Source: Cupriavidus sp. IDO
Lineage (GTDB): Bacteria > Pseudomonadota > Gammaproteobacteria > Burkholderiales > Burkholderiaceae
Assembly: GCF_000812465.1 (NCBI RefSeq)
Contig: NZ_JWMA01000090.1
Location: 1-34,042 of the forward strand
Direction of reading: 5' to 3'
DNA length: 34,042 nucleotides
Part shown: one piece after another, positions 19,018 through 28,083 of the stretch
Layout: each line of letters opens with the position of its first letter
Numbering within the stretch: position 1 is the first letter of the stretch
Position numbers and translations under genes: made by a program
Notes under the pieces: model-generated
What the model was told of the DNA's origin: nothing
Databases searched by the model: none
Seen by the model: only the letters and a program-made list of their open reading frames with translations

Positions 19018-20255
19018 ACCTTCCCTCCGCGCATCATTACTCGATTTTCGTAATCGATCCGCAACAGGATCGCCAGCGCCACACAGTTCATCAGGATGCC
19101 CGAACCACCGTAGCTGACCAGCGGCAGCGTCAGCCCCTTGGTCGGCAGCAGGCCCAGGTTCACACCCATGTTGATGAAGGTCTGCCAGCCGATCCACACG
19201 CCGATACCCTTGGCGACCAGCCCGGCAAAGGTGCGGTCGAGCTGCAGCGCGGTGCGGCCGATATTGAAGGCGCGGCGCACCAGCCAGTAGAACAGCACGA
19301 TCATGACCACCACGCCCACAAAGCCGAATTCCTCGCCGATCACGGCGAGGATGAAGTCGGTATGGGCTTCGGGCAGGTAGTGCAGCTTTTCGATGCTGCC
19401 GCCCAGCCCGACACCGGTCCACTCACCGCGGCCGAACGCGATCAGCGAGTGCGTGAGCTGGTAGGCCTTGCCCAGCGCGTTGCTCTCTTCCCACGGATTC
19501 AGGTAAGCGAAGATCCGCTCGCGCCGCCAGGGCGACGCCGTGATCAGCAGCGCAAAGGCGCCCACGGCAACGCCGACCAGACCGGCGAAGAGCTTGCCGT
19601 TGATGCCGCCCAGGAACAGGATGCCCATGGCCACCGCGGCGATCACCAGGAACGCGCCCATGTCGGGCTCCAGCAGCAGCAGCATGCCGACCACCACCAC
19701 TGCCACGCCCATCGGCAGAAAGCCCTTGGACACGTTCTGCATCCACTCCTGCTTGCGCACGGTGTAGTTGGCGGCGTAGAGCACCACCGCCAGCTTCATC
19801 AGCTCGGACGGCTGGAAGTTCATGACGCCGAGCGGAATCCAGCGGCGCGCGCCGTTCACGCCCTTGCCGACGAACGGCACCAGCACGATCACCAGCAGGA
19901 CCAGTGCGATGATGAACAGCTTGGGCGCGTAGCGGTCCCACACCTTCACCGGAATCTGGAACGCCACCAGCCCCATCGACAGGCCGATGAACAGCGCAAA
20001 GGCATGGCGGACCAGGAAGTGGCTTTCGCGGTAGTTGGCGTAGCGCGGGGAATCCGGCAGCGCGATCGATGCCGAGTAGACCATCACCATGCCAAGCGCC
20101 AGCAGTACGATTGCCACCCACAGCAGGGGCTGGTCGTACTCCATCATGCGCGAACGGGTCGGCTTGACGCCAGACACCGCATCGCGCAGGCCACCCCAGG
20201 CATTGCCGATGGTGGCGCCGATGAATCCGCTGCGCTTGACCTGCGAGTCGCTCAT
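19014..20255 (-). CDS. ftsW: Septal peptidoglycan glycosyltransferase FtsW (SEDS family)
   Basis: 413 aa with about ten membrane segments. SEDS proteins polymerise lipid II into glycan strands; FtsW does so at the septum with FtsI. Conserved segments are NGARRWIPLGVMNFQPSE, the signature GVGLGGSIEKLHYLPEAHTD, FAVIGEE-like LAVIGEEFGFVG, and KGLTLPLVSYGGSG near the C-terminus. An N-terminal cytoplasmic stretch of about 45 residues precedes the first helix. It overlaps murD upstream and murG downstream by ATGA, coupling precursor synthesis and polymerisation. Confidence 0.97.
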   Translation of the reverse strand: MSDSQVKRSGFIGATIGNAWGGLRDAVSGVKPTRSRMMEYDQPLLWVAIVLLALGMVMVYSASIALPDSPRYANYRESHFLVRHAFALFIGLSMGLVAFQIPVKVWDRYAPKLFIIALVLLVIVLVPFVGKGVNGARRWIPLGVMNFQPSELMKLAVVLYAANYTVRKQEWMQNVSKGFLPMGVAVVVVGMLLLLEPDMGAFLVIAAVAMGILFLGGINGKLFAGLVGVAVGAFALLITASPWRRERIFAYLNPWEESNALGKAYQLTHSLIAFGRGEWTGVGLGGSIEKLHYLPEAHTDFILAVIGEEFGFVGVVVMIVLFYWLVRRAFNIGRTALQLDRTFAGLVAKGIGVWIGWQTFINMGVNLGLLPTKGLTLPLVSYGGSGILMNCVALAILLRIDYENRVMMRGGKV

Positions 20256-21763
20256 GGCAAGATCCCCCGAGACAGCGCCAGTTCCTCCACCGCGGCGCGG
20301 AACACTTCGGCGCGGTGCACGTAGTTGCGGAACATGTCCAGGCTGGCGCAGGCCGGCGACAGCAGCACCACGTCACCGGATTCGGCCAGCTCGGTCGATT
20401 TCGCCACGGCGTCTTCCAGCGTGGCCGCATCGACCAGGGTGGCACCGCTGCCCTGCAGGGCCTCGCGCAGCTCAGCGGCGGCACGGCCGATCAGCACCAC
20501 GGCGCGCGCGTATTGCGCCACCGGCGCCGCCAGCGGCGAGAAATCCTGGCCCTTGCCTTCACCGCCGGCAATCAGGACCACGCGCTTGTCGAGGCCCGAC
20601 AGCGCGGCCACGGTCGCGCCCACATTGGTGCCCTTGCTGTCGTCGAAATACTCGACGTCGTCAACGGTCGCGACCCACTCCACGCGGTGCGGCTCGCCGC
20701 GGTACTCGCGCAGGCCGTGCAGCAGCGCGTTGAGCGGCAGGTCAATGGCGCGGCACAGCGCGAGCGCCGCCATCGCGTTGGTGGCGTTGTGCATGCCGCG
20801 GATATGCAGCGCGTCGGCCGGCATCAGCCGCTTGTGGCGTACCGGCACGGCTTCCTGGGCGGCGGCGTCGGCCTTGCGGCGGCGCGGCTTGCCCTCCCCT
20901 TCCGCTTCGTGGTCGGGCTCGGCCAGCACCAGCCAGGGCATGCCGCCTTCGCGCAGCACGCCGAAGCTGCCCGGCGTTTCCGGCAGGTCGGTGCCGAACG
21001 TCACGGGCACGCTGCCCGGCCGCGCCATGTCCATCGTCAGGCGGTCGTTGCGGTTGAGTACCTGCACGCACTTGCCGTCCGCCGGACCAAAGATGCGCGC
21101 CTTCGATGCGGCATAGGCCTCCATCGAGCCGTGCCAGTCCAGGTGATCCTGCGTGACGTTAAGCACGGTCGCGGCGTGCGGCGCCAGTGTGTGCGTGGTT
21201 TCCAGCTGGAAGCTCGACAATTCGAGCACCCACACATCCGGCAGCGTCGCCGAGGCGATGCAGGCAGAAAGCTTGTCCAGTGCCGACGGGCTGATATTGC
21301 CCGCCACCCCTACGCTCTTGCCGGCGCGCTCGACCAGCCGGCCAGTCAGCGCGGTCGTGGTGGTCTTGCCGTTGGTGCCGGTGATCGCCAGGACCTTCGG
21401 GGCGTAGCCCGATTCGGTCTCCAGGTGGGCCAGCGCGCGGGCGAACAGTTCAATCTCGCCCCATACCGGAATGCCGCGTTCGCGTGCGGCCGCCAGCAGC
21501 GCGCCGGTGCCGCTTTCGAGTGGCGACAGGCCCGGGCTGATCGCGATCAGGCCGATATCGTCGAGCAGGCTATCCGCAAACGGGCCGCCGACAAACTGCG
21601 CCGAAGTCAGCTCGGCCTGCAGGAAGACAAGGTTGGCGGGAGCCTCGCGCGTGTCGGCCACGCGCACTGCGCAGCCGTTCAGGCCACACCAGCGCGCCAT
21701 CGCCAGCCCCGATTCGCCGAGGCCGAGTACCAGCACATGAGGTTTTTGCAGCTCGCCAAACAC
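20252..21763 (-). CDS. murD: UDP-N-acetylmuramoyl-L-alanine--D-glutamate ligase MurD
   Basis: 503 aa Mur ligase adding D-glutamate. The N-terminal UDP-binding part has VLVLGLGESGLAMARWC (10-26), the P-loop is GTNGKTTTT (129-137), and the C-terminal domain has DDSKGTNVGAT (374-384) and IAGGEGKGQDF. It is longer than the usual 440-460 residues because of a charged, low-complexity insertion at about 281-312 (EPDHEAEGEGKPRRRKADA and following) in the central domain just ahead of ADALHIRGMHN. I believe similar insertions occur in related Burkholderiaceae but cannot check. It begins 49 bp after mraY and overlaps ftsW by 4 bases. Confidence 0.96.
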   Translation of the reverse strand: MFGELQKPHVLVLGLGESGLAMARWCGLNGCAVRVADTREAPANLVFLQAELTSAQFVGGPFADSLLDDIGLIAISPGLSPLESGTGALLAAARERGIPVWGEIELFARALAHLETESGYAPKVLAITGTNGKTTTTALTGRLVERAGKSVGVAGNISPSALDKLSACIASATLPDVWVLELSSFQLETTHTLAPHAATVLNVTQDHLDWHGSMEAYAASKARIFGPADGKCVQVLNRNDRLTMDMARPGSVPVTFGTDLPETPGSFGVLREGGMPWLVLAEPDHEAEGEGKPRRRKADAAAQEAVPVRHKRLMPADALHIRGMHNATNAMAALALCRAIDLPLNALLHGLREYRGEPHRVEWVATVDDVEYFDDSKGTNVGATVAALSGLDKRVVLIAGGEGKGQDFSPLAAPVAQYARAVVLIGRAAAELREALQGSGATLVDAATLEDAVAKSTELAESGDVVLLSPACASLDMFRNYVHRAEVFRAAVEELALSRGILP

Positions 21764-21812
21764 TTTGATTTCCTGCCTTTGGTTTCCTGTGTCTATTCAG
21801 ATAGCGCCACGA

Positions 21813-22982
21813 TCAGCGCAGCTTCAGCGTCGACAGCCCGATCAGCACCAGCAGCATGGTGATGATCCAGAAGCGCACGGTGACCTGCGTTTCCTTCCAG
21901 CCGCCCAGTTCGAAATGGTGATGCAGCGGCGCCATGCGAAAGAGCCTTCGCCCCTCGCCATAGCGGCGCTTGGTGAGCTTGAACCACGTGACCTGCAGCA
22001 TCACCGACAGGGTTTCCACCACGAAGATGCCACCCATCACGAACAGCACGATCTCCTGGCGCACGATCACCGCCACTGTGCCGAGCGCACCGCCCAGCGC
22101 CAGCGCGCCCACATCGCCCATGAAGACCTGGGCCGGATGCGCGTTGAACCAGAGGAAGGCCAGGCCCGCCCCCGCCAGCGCGGAGCAGAAGATCAGCAGT
22201 TCGCCCGCGCCCGGGATATGCGGGAACAGCAGGTACTTGCTGTAGACCGAGCTGCCCATCACGTAGGCGAACACGCCAAGCCCGCTGCCAACCAGCACGA
22301 CCGGCATGATCACCAGGCCGTCCAGCCCGTCGGTCAGATTCACGGCATTGCTGGAGCCGACGATCACCAGGTAAGTCAGCACGATGAAACCGGCCACGCC
22401 CAGCGGATAGCTGATCTCCTTGAAGAAGGGCACGATCAGGTTCGACTTGTACGGCATGTCCAGCGACAGCCCGCCTTCGACCCAACTCAGGAACAGGTCC
22501 CAGACCCGCACATTGCTGCTTTCCGATACGGAGAACGCCAGGTAGACCGCGGCCACCAGGCCGATCAGGGTCTGCCAGAAGAACTTCTCGCGGCTCGACA
22601 TGCCGCGCGGGTCGCGATAGACCACCTTGCGGTAGTCGTCCACCCAGCCGATGGCGCCGTAGCCGAACGTGACCAGCATCACCACCCAGATAAAGCGGTT
22701 GCCCCAGTCGCACCACAGCAGCGTCGACACCGCGATCGACACCAGCACCAGCACGCCGCCCATGGTCGGCGTGCCCGATTTGACCAGGTGCGACTGCGGG
22801 CCAATGGTGCGCACGGCCTGGCCGACCTTCAGCTCGGTCAGCTTGCGGATCACCCACGGACCGAACGCAAGGCCGATCAGCAGCGCGGTGAGGTTGGCCA
22901 TCACCGCGCGGAAAGTCAGGTAGTTGACGACCCGAAGGAAGCTGTAATCGTTTTGCAGCCACTGGGCCAGAGCCAATAACAT
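21813..22982 (-). CDS. mraY: Phospho-N-acetylmuramoyl-pentapeptide transferase MraY
   Basis: 389 aa inner-membrane enzyme with about ten helices that transfers phospho-MurNAc-pentapeptide to undecaprenyl phosphate, giving lipid I. Catalytic aspartates D115 and D116 (GWVDDYRK) and the NLTDGLDGL motif at 215-223 are present, as is the LHHHFE loop (APLHHHFELGGW) near the C-terminus. The segment KSGTPTMGG near 68-76 is also typical. It starts 13 bp after murF with only a weak AAGAAAAC ahead of the ATG. Confidence 0.98.
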   Translation of the reverse strand: MLLALAQWLQNDYSFLRVVNYLTFRAVMANLTALLIGLAFGPWVIRKLTELKVGQAVRTIGPQSHLVKSGTPTMGGVLVLVSIAVSTLLWCDWGNRFIWVVMLVTFGYGAIGWVDDYRKVVYRDPRGMSSREKFFWQTLIGLVAAVYLAFSVSESSNVRVWDLFLSWVEGGLSLDMPYKSNLIVPFFKEISYPLGVAGFIVLTYLVIVGSSNAVNLTDGLDGLVIMPVVLVGSGLGVFAYVMGSSVYSKYLLFPHIPGAGELLIFCSALAGAGLAFLWFNAHPAQVFMGDVGALALGGALGTVAVIVRQEIVLFVMGGIFVVETLSVMLQVTWFKLTKRRYGEGRRLFRMAPLHHHFELGGWKETQVTVRFWIITMLLVLIGLSTLKLR

Positions 22983-22995
22983 CGTGTTTTCTTAC

Positions 22996-24396
22996 TTAGT
23001 GTGCGGAAGTGTTTGCGACCAGCGCATCCACCATCCGTTCCATGCGCATGAAGCGCGATCCCTTCACCAGCACGGCGCCGGCTTTCGCCACCGTGCCCCC
23101 GATGTCTTCCTCCAGCGCCTTGGCCAGTTCTTCGGCCCGCGCGAAATGGCGCCCGCCCCGGCCGTAGGCCTGCACTGCGTGCGGCGCCAGCTCGCCGGTC
23201 GCCCACAGCGTTTCGATGCCGCGCGCCCGCGCATAGGCGCCGATCTCGCGATGGAACTCCGGCCCCTGGTCGCCCACTTCGCCCATGTCGCCCAGCACCA
23301 GCACGCGCGGCGCGGCAAATCCTGCCAGCACGTCGATGGCTGCCCGCACGGAGTCGGGGTTGGCGTTATAGGTGTCGTCGATCACCACCGTGCCGCCCGG
23401 CGTGTGCTTGACCTGCAGGCGGCCCTTGACCGCCTTGAACGAGGCCAGCCCCTTCTGGATCGCCGGCACGTGGACGCCCGCGGCGAGCGCGCAGGCGATC
23501 GCCGCCAATGCATTGCGCACGTTGTGGGCGCCCAGCAGGCCGAGCCTGACTTCGAAGGCATGGCCGCGCGCGCGTATCTGCATCACCTGTACGCCGTCCA
23601 CCAGCGCGACCTCCGCGCTGACGTCGGCCTTGCTCGTGGTGCCGAACGAGAGCGCGCGCCGTGCGCCGGCGGCCTGGCGCCAGATCGGCGCGTGCTGGCC
23701 GCCGCTTTCCTCGTCGAGGGGGAAAACCGCCACGCCATCTGCAGGCAACGCTGCGATCGCCGCGGCATGCTCATGGGCAACGGCTTCCACGCTGACCATG
23801 AATTCCTGGTGCTCGCGCTGCGCGTTGGTGATCACCGCCACCGTGGCCTGTGCAATGCTCGCCAGGTAGACGGTCTCGCCCGGATGGTTCATGCCCAGTT
23901 CGAGCACGGCCAGCTTGTGCGTGGCGCGCAGGCGCAGCACCGTCAGCGGCAGGCCGATATCGTTATTCAGGTTGCCGCCGGTGGCCAGGCGGTGGTCTTC
24001 GCCGACTGCGGCGGCAAAGATCGCCGCGATCATTTCCTTGACCGTGGTCTTGCCATTGCTGCCGGTTACGGCCACCGCGGGCAGCGTGAACTGGCGGCGC
24101 CAGCCGGCGCCGAGCTCGCCCAGCGCGATGCGGGTATCCGGCGCGACGATGGCCGGCACGCCGGCATCGATCTCGCGGCTCACCAGCACTGCAGCGGCGC
24201 CCCGCGCCACGACATCGGCGATGAAATCATGCGCATCGAAGCGCTCGCCCTTGAGCGCAACGAACAGGTCGCCGGGGGCGACGGTGCGGCTGTCGGTATG
24301 GACGCGCGAGAAACCCACGGCGCCATCGCCTGAGACGCGCGCGCCGGCAATCCAGCCGGCGGCCTGCTGCAAATTGGTCATGGTGGTCTGGCTCAT
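22996..24396 (-). CDS. murF: UDP-N-acetylmuramoyl-tripeptide--D-alanyl-D-alanine ligase MurF
   Basis: 466 aa Mur ligase that adds the D-Ala-D-Ala made by Ddl, completing the pentapeptide. The P-loop TGSNGKTTVKEM starts at residue 111; RVHTDSRTVAPGDLFVALKGERFDAHDF is the N-terminal UDP-binding part, and VIDDTYNANPDS is a MurF hallmark (asparagine-rich motif). The ATG at 24396 overlaps the murE stop (ATGA); another in-frame ATG occurs five codons later. Longer in-frame extensions run inside murE and are rejected. Confidence 0.97.
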   Translation of the reverse strand: MSQTTMTNLQQAAGWIAGARVSGDGAVGFSRVHTDSRTVAPGDLFVALKGERFDAHDFIADVVARGAAAVLVSREIDAGVPAIVAPDTRIALGELGAGWRRQFTLPAVAVTGSNGKTTVKEMIAAIFAAAVGEDHRLATGGNLNNDIGLPLTVLRLRATHKLAVLELGMNHPGETVYLASIAQATVAVITNAQREHQEFMVSVEAVAHEHAAAIAALPADGVAVFPLDEESGGQHAPIWRQAAGARRALSFGTTSKADVSAEVALVDGVQVMQIRARGHAFEVRLGLLGAHNVRNALAAIACALAAGVHVPAIQKGLASFKAVKGRLQVKHTPGGTVVIDDTYNANPDSVRAAIDVLAGFAAPRVLVLGDMGEVGDQGPEFHREIGAYARARGIETLWATGELAPHAVQAYGRGGRHFARAEELAKALEEDIGGTVAKAGAVLVKGSRFMRMERMVDALVANTSAH

Positions 24397-25970
24397 GCCG
24401 ATACTCCACGTGTGGCGAGAGTCAGGCGAACATGCTCGCGGTCGGAGAACGGCCGCTTGCGGCCCCGGATCTCCTGCGTGGCCTCGTGGCCCTTGCCTGC
24501 CACCAGCACCACGTCGGCCGCGGCGGCATGCTTGATTGCATAGAGAATGGCGGCGGCGCGATCTTCGATCTGGCGCCCGCGCGCGCGGTCGGCCATGCCG
24601 TCGGCGATGGCGTCGAGGATGTCCTGCGGCTCTTCGCTGCGCGGGTTGTCGCTGGTCAGCACGACCTCGTCGGCGAGGCGCTCGGCCACGGCACCCATCA
24701 GCGGACGCTTGATCGGATCGCGGTCGCCGCCGCAGCCGAACACGCACCACAGGCGGCCGTTGCGGGCCTGCGCGACCGGGCGCAGCGCGGCCAGCGTCTG
24801 TTCCAGCGCGTCCGGCGTATGCGCGTAGTCGACCACGGCCAGCGGGGCATCGTGCCCGCCGTGCGCACCGAACAGCTCCATGCGGCCTTCGACCGGCGCC
24901 AGCGTGCGCAGCGCGGCGATTGCCGCATCCCACGCCACGCCATTGGCCAGCGCGGCACCCAGCACCGCCAGCAGGTTGCTGACATTGAAGGCGCCGATCA
25001 TCGGCGTGGAAACCTCGGCGTCGCCAAAGCTGCCGTCGATATGGAATGCCGTGCCGGTCGCGGTGGCACGCACGCCGGTGGCACGCAGCCACTGGCCGCG
25101 CGGACCGCGAACCGAAGCGCCGGCGGGGCCGTCGATGCCGTACTCGATGACATGCGGCGCGCCGATGCCGGCGCCGTCGTTCGCCAGCAGGCGCCGGCCC
25201 ATGCCGTCATCGCGGTTGACCACGGCGGTGCGCAGGCCGTCCCAGCAGAACAGCCGTGCCTTGGTCGCCTCGTACTCGTCCATCGAGCCGTGGTAGTCGA
25301 GATGATCCTGCGTCAGGTTGGTCAGCACCGCCACGGTGAAGTGCGTGCCGGCGACGCGTTCCTGCTCCAGGCCGTGGGACGAGACTTCCATCGCCACGGC
25401 GCGCGCGCCGGCGTCGTGCAGGCTGGCGAGGCTCGCCTGGAGCTGCACGGCGTCCGGCGTGGTGAAGCCGGTCGGCTGCAGGGCGTCCGGGAAACCGCTG
25501 CCCAGCGTGCCGATGGTCGCGCACGGCGTGCCGGTGGCCTGCAGCAGACGCGCCAGCCACTGGCTGCACGAGGTCTTGCCATTGGTGCCGGTGATGCCGG
25601 TCACGGCCAGGCCGCGCGCGGGATTGCCGTGCCAGCCGGCCGCGATCGGCCCGGCAACCTGGTAGAGATTGGTGACCGCCAGATGCGGCACGGCGTCGCC
25701 AAAGGTCCAGTCGAAGCCGTCGGCCTCGTAGACCACGGCGCCGGCGCCAGCAGCGATGGCCTGCGCAATATGCGGGCGGCCGTCGGTGGCCAGCCGCTCG
25801 TTGCCGAGCACATAGGCGAAAAATACATCGCCCCGTGCCAGCCGGCGCGTGTCGCCGGTGAGCTGGGCCGAGGCCTGGACGTTCGTACGCAGCCAGGCCA
25901 GCGCGTTGCTGGCCTGTGTCGTCACTTCGAGCGGAAGCAGGGGCTTGACCGTCATTGCGTCGAGCTCCAT
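24393..25970 (-). CDS. murE: UDP-N-acetylmuramoyl-L-alanyl-D-glutamate--2,6-diaminopimelate ligase MurE
   Basis: 525 aa Mur ligase for the third stem residue. The P-loop is GTNGKTS (128-134), K237 in YEATKARLF is the expected carbamylated lysine, and DNPR at 441-444 is the motif that selects meso-diaminopimelate rather than lysine. The start is ambiguous. ATG at 25970 has AGGAGA at a 7-base spacing and overlaps ftsI by 19 bases. ATG at 25955, five codons later, forms the ATGA overlap with the ftsI stop seen at most other junctions in the cluster and has GGAG nine bases ahead. I list the longer form. Confidence 0.96.
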   Translation of the reverse strand: MELDAMTVKPLLPLEVTTQASNALAWLRTNVQASAQLTGDTRRLARGDVFFAYVLGNERLATDGRPHIAQAIAAGAGAVVYEADGFDWTFGDAVPHLAVTNLYQVAGPIAAGWHGNPARGLAVTGITGTNGKTSCSQWLARLLQATGTPCATIGTLGSGFPDALQPTGFTTPDAVQLQASLASLHDAGARAVAMEVSSHGLEQERVAGTHFTVAVLTNLTQDHLDYHGSMDEYEATKARLFCWDGLRTAVVNRDDGMGRRLLANDGAGIGAPHVIEYGIDGPAGASVRGPRGQWLRATGVRATATGTAFHIDGSFGDAEVSTPMIGAFNVSNLLAVLGAALANGVAWDAAIAALRTLAPVEGRMELFGAHGGHDAPLAVVDYAHTPDALEQTLAALRPVAQARNGRLWCVFGCGGDRDPIKRPLMGAVAERLADEVVLTSDNPRSEEPQDILDAIADGMADRARGRQIEDRAAAILYAIKHAAAADVVLVAGKGHEATQEIRGRKRPFSDREHVRLTLATRGVSA

Positions 25971-27757
25971 GGTTCGCTCTCCTGCACCTTGTCGCTGACC
26001 ACCAGCTGGCGGATCGGCGAATCGGGCTGGACGTTCAGGGCGCGCAAGGTGCCGCCGGTAATCGCCGCGAAGACCGGGCCGGCGACCGCGCCGCCGTAGT
26101 GGCTGCCGGCACTGGGTTCGTCCACGCTGACGGCGACGATGACGCGCGGGTTGGACATTGGCGCCAGGCCGATGAAAGAGGCGCGATACTTGCTGCGGTT
26201 ATAACCGCGGCCCTCGTGCTTGTAGGCCGTGCCGGTCTTGCCGCCGACGCGGTAGCCCATCACCTGCGCCTCGGGCGCGGTGCCGCCGGGCGCGGTCACG
26301 GTCTCGAGCATGCCGCGCACGTCGCGGGCCACCTGCGGCGACAGGATACGCTCGCCGGTGACCGGGCCGCTGGTGCGGAACATCGACACGGGGATCAGCT
26401 CGCCGTCATGCGCGAAGATCGTGTAGGCGTGCGCGATCTGGAACAGCGACACCGACAGCCCGTAGCCATACGACATCGTGGCCTGCTCGATCGGACGCCA
26501 GCTCTTGAACGGGCGCACGCGGCCGGCCACCGCGCCGGGGAAGCCGATCTTGGGCGCCTGGCCCAGGCCGACGCTGGTGAACATGTCCCACATTTCCTGC
26601 GGCTTCATCATCATCGCGATCTTGGTCGTGCCGATGTTGCTCGACTTCTGGATCACGCCGCCCACCGTCAGCGCCCCGTAGTTGTGGGTATCGCTGATGG
26701 TGGCGCCTTCAAAGTTGTACTTGCCGGTGGTGATAACCACCGTGGATGGCGTCACACGCTTGAGCTGCAGCGCCAGGCCGATGGTGATCGGCTTCATCAT
26801 CGAGCCGGGCTCGAAGGTGTCGGTCAGCACGCGGTTGCGCAGCTGCTCGCCCGACAGCCGGGTGCGGTCGTTCGGGTTGTAGGTAGGCCAGTTGGCCAGC
26901 GCCAGCACTTCGCCGGTCTGGGCGTCGAGCACCACCGCGCTGGCCGCCTTGGCCTTGCTGCGCTCCACCACCGCCTTCAGTTCGTTGTAGGCGAGGTACT
27001 GGATCTTGGCGTCGATCGACAGCTGCATGTCTTCGCCATCGCGCGGCGTCTTGATGATGCCGACGTCTTCCACCACGCGGCCAAGGCGGTCCTTGATCAC
27101 CTGGCGCGCGCCGGCACGGCCGGCCAGGCCGGACTCGCGCGCCAGTTCCACGCCTTCCTGGCCGCGGTCTTCCACGTTGGTGAAGCCGACGATGTGGGCC
27201 ATCGCCTCGCCCTCGGGATAGAAGCGCTTGTATTCGCGGGTCTGGTGGATGCCCTCGATCTTCAGCTCGGCGATCTTGTCGGCGGCGTCGGGCAGCACCT
27301 GGCGCTTCAGGTAGACAAAGCTCTTGTCCTCCGACAGCTTGCGGCTCAGTTCCTTCTCGGACATGTCAAGCAGCCTGGCGAGCTGGCGGATCTTGGCGGC
27401 CTCGACCTGGTTGGGCACGTCTTCCGGCACCGCCCAGATCGCCTTGACCGGCAAACTGGTGGCCAGCACCAGGCCGTTGCGATCCAGGATCTTGCCGCGC
27501 GTGGCCGGCAGCTCGAGCGTGCGCTGGACGCGCTTCTTGCCCTCGGCCTCGTAGAACTGGTTGCCCGGGCCCTGGATCCAGAGCGCACGCACGGCCAGCG
27601 CGGCAAAGGCCGCGAACATCAGGAACACGACCAGCTTGGAACGCCACATCGGCAGGCGCAGGCCGAGCACCGGGCTGGCCGAGAACTGGCCGCTGCGCGG
27701 GCGGGAGTTGTTGTTGGCGCGATTGCGGCCGGGCGGGTTCGGGCGTGCCATGTTCAT
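25952..27757 (-). CDS. ftsI: Septal peptidoglycan transpeptidase FtsI (PBP3)
   Basis: 601 aa class B penicillin-binding protein that cross-links septal peptidoglycan with FtsW. A basic, asparagine-rich cytoplasmic start is followed by one membrane helix (about 41-60), the pedestal domain beginning near LPATRGKILDRNG, and the transpeptidase domain with S319 in SMMK, S372-N374 (SSN) and K507-G509 (KTGT). All active-site motifs are intact. The ATG at 27757 overlaps the ftsL stop (ATGA), and a second in-frame ATG is two codons later. It overlaps murE at its end. Confidence 0.98.
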   Translation of the reverse strand: MNMARPNPPGRNRANNNSRPRSGQFSASPVLGLRLPMWRSKLVVFLMFAAFAALAVRALWIQGPGNQFYEAEGKKRVQRTLELPATRGKILDRNGLVLATSLPVKAIWAVPEDVPNQVEAAKIRQLARLLDMSEKELSRKLSEDKSFVYLKRQVLPDAADKIAELKIEGIHQTREYKRFYPEGEAMAHIVGFTNVEDRGQEGVELARESGLAGRAGARQVIKDRLGRVVEDVGIIKTPRDGEDMQLSIDAKIQYLAYNELKAVVERSKAKAASAVVLDAQTGEVLALANWPTYNPNDRTRLSGEQLRNRVLTDTFEPGSMMKPITIGLALQLKRVTPSTVVITTGKYNFEGATISDTHNYGALTVGGVIQKSSNIGTTKIAMMMKPQEMWDMFTSVGLGQAPKIGFPGAVAGRVRPFKSWRPIEQATMSYGYGLSVSLFQIAHAYTIFAHDGELIPVSMFRTSGPVTGERILSPQVARDVRGMLETVTAPGGTAPEAQVMGYRVGGKTGTAYKHEGRGYNRSKYRASFIGLAPMSNPRVIVAVSVDEPSAGSHYGGAVAGPVFAAITGGTLRALNVQPDSPIRQLVVSDKVQESEPWSSTQ

Positions 27758-28083
27758 GGGCGGGCCTCCGCTGCGGCCGCCGAGGCCGCGGCTGCATCGG
27801 GCGCGGGCGCCGACGGCAGCACGATGCCCGACAGGTACTGGGTCTTGCCGGGGCTGACCGGCGCCATCTTGAGCTGGGCGCGCGCCGCATCGGCAATGCG
27901 CGCGCTCTTGCCGAGCGCGCTCTGCTGGTACTGCAGGCGCGACCAGTCGATATCGAGCTGCTTCTCTTCGGCCTGGTTACGGTCCAGCGCCACGAATAGC
28001 GTGCGCGCCTGGTGCTGCGCGCTCACCAGCGAGAGCGCGCAGAGCATCAGGGCAGCCAGGAGGAAGAAGGTCAGGCGGTTCAT
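27754..28083 (-). CDS. ftsL: Cell division protein FtsL
   Basis: 109 aa bitopic inner-membrane protein of the FtsQLB complex. One membrane helix at about residues 4-22 is followed by a periplasmic heptad-like coiled coil (ARTLFVALDRNQAEEKQLDIDWSRLQYQQSALGK). That QxxxLxxxWxxLxxexs pattern is the best marker of this poorly conserved family. The last 20 residues are alanine/proline rich and probably disordered. Overlaps of four bases with rsmH upstream and ftsI downstream (both ATGA) support the call. Confidence 0.93.
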   Translation of the reverse strand: MNRLTFFLLAALMLCALSLVSAQHQARTLFVALDRNQAEEKQLDIDWSRLQYQQSALGKSARIADAARAQLKMAPVSPGKTQYLSGIVLPSAPAPDAAAASAAAAEARP

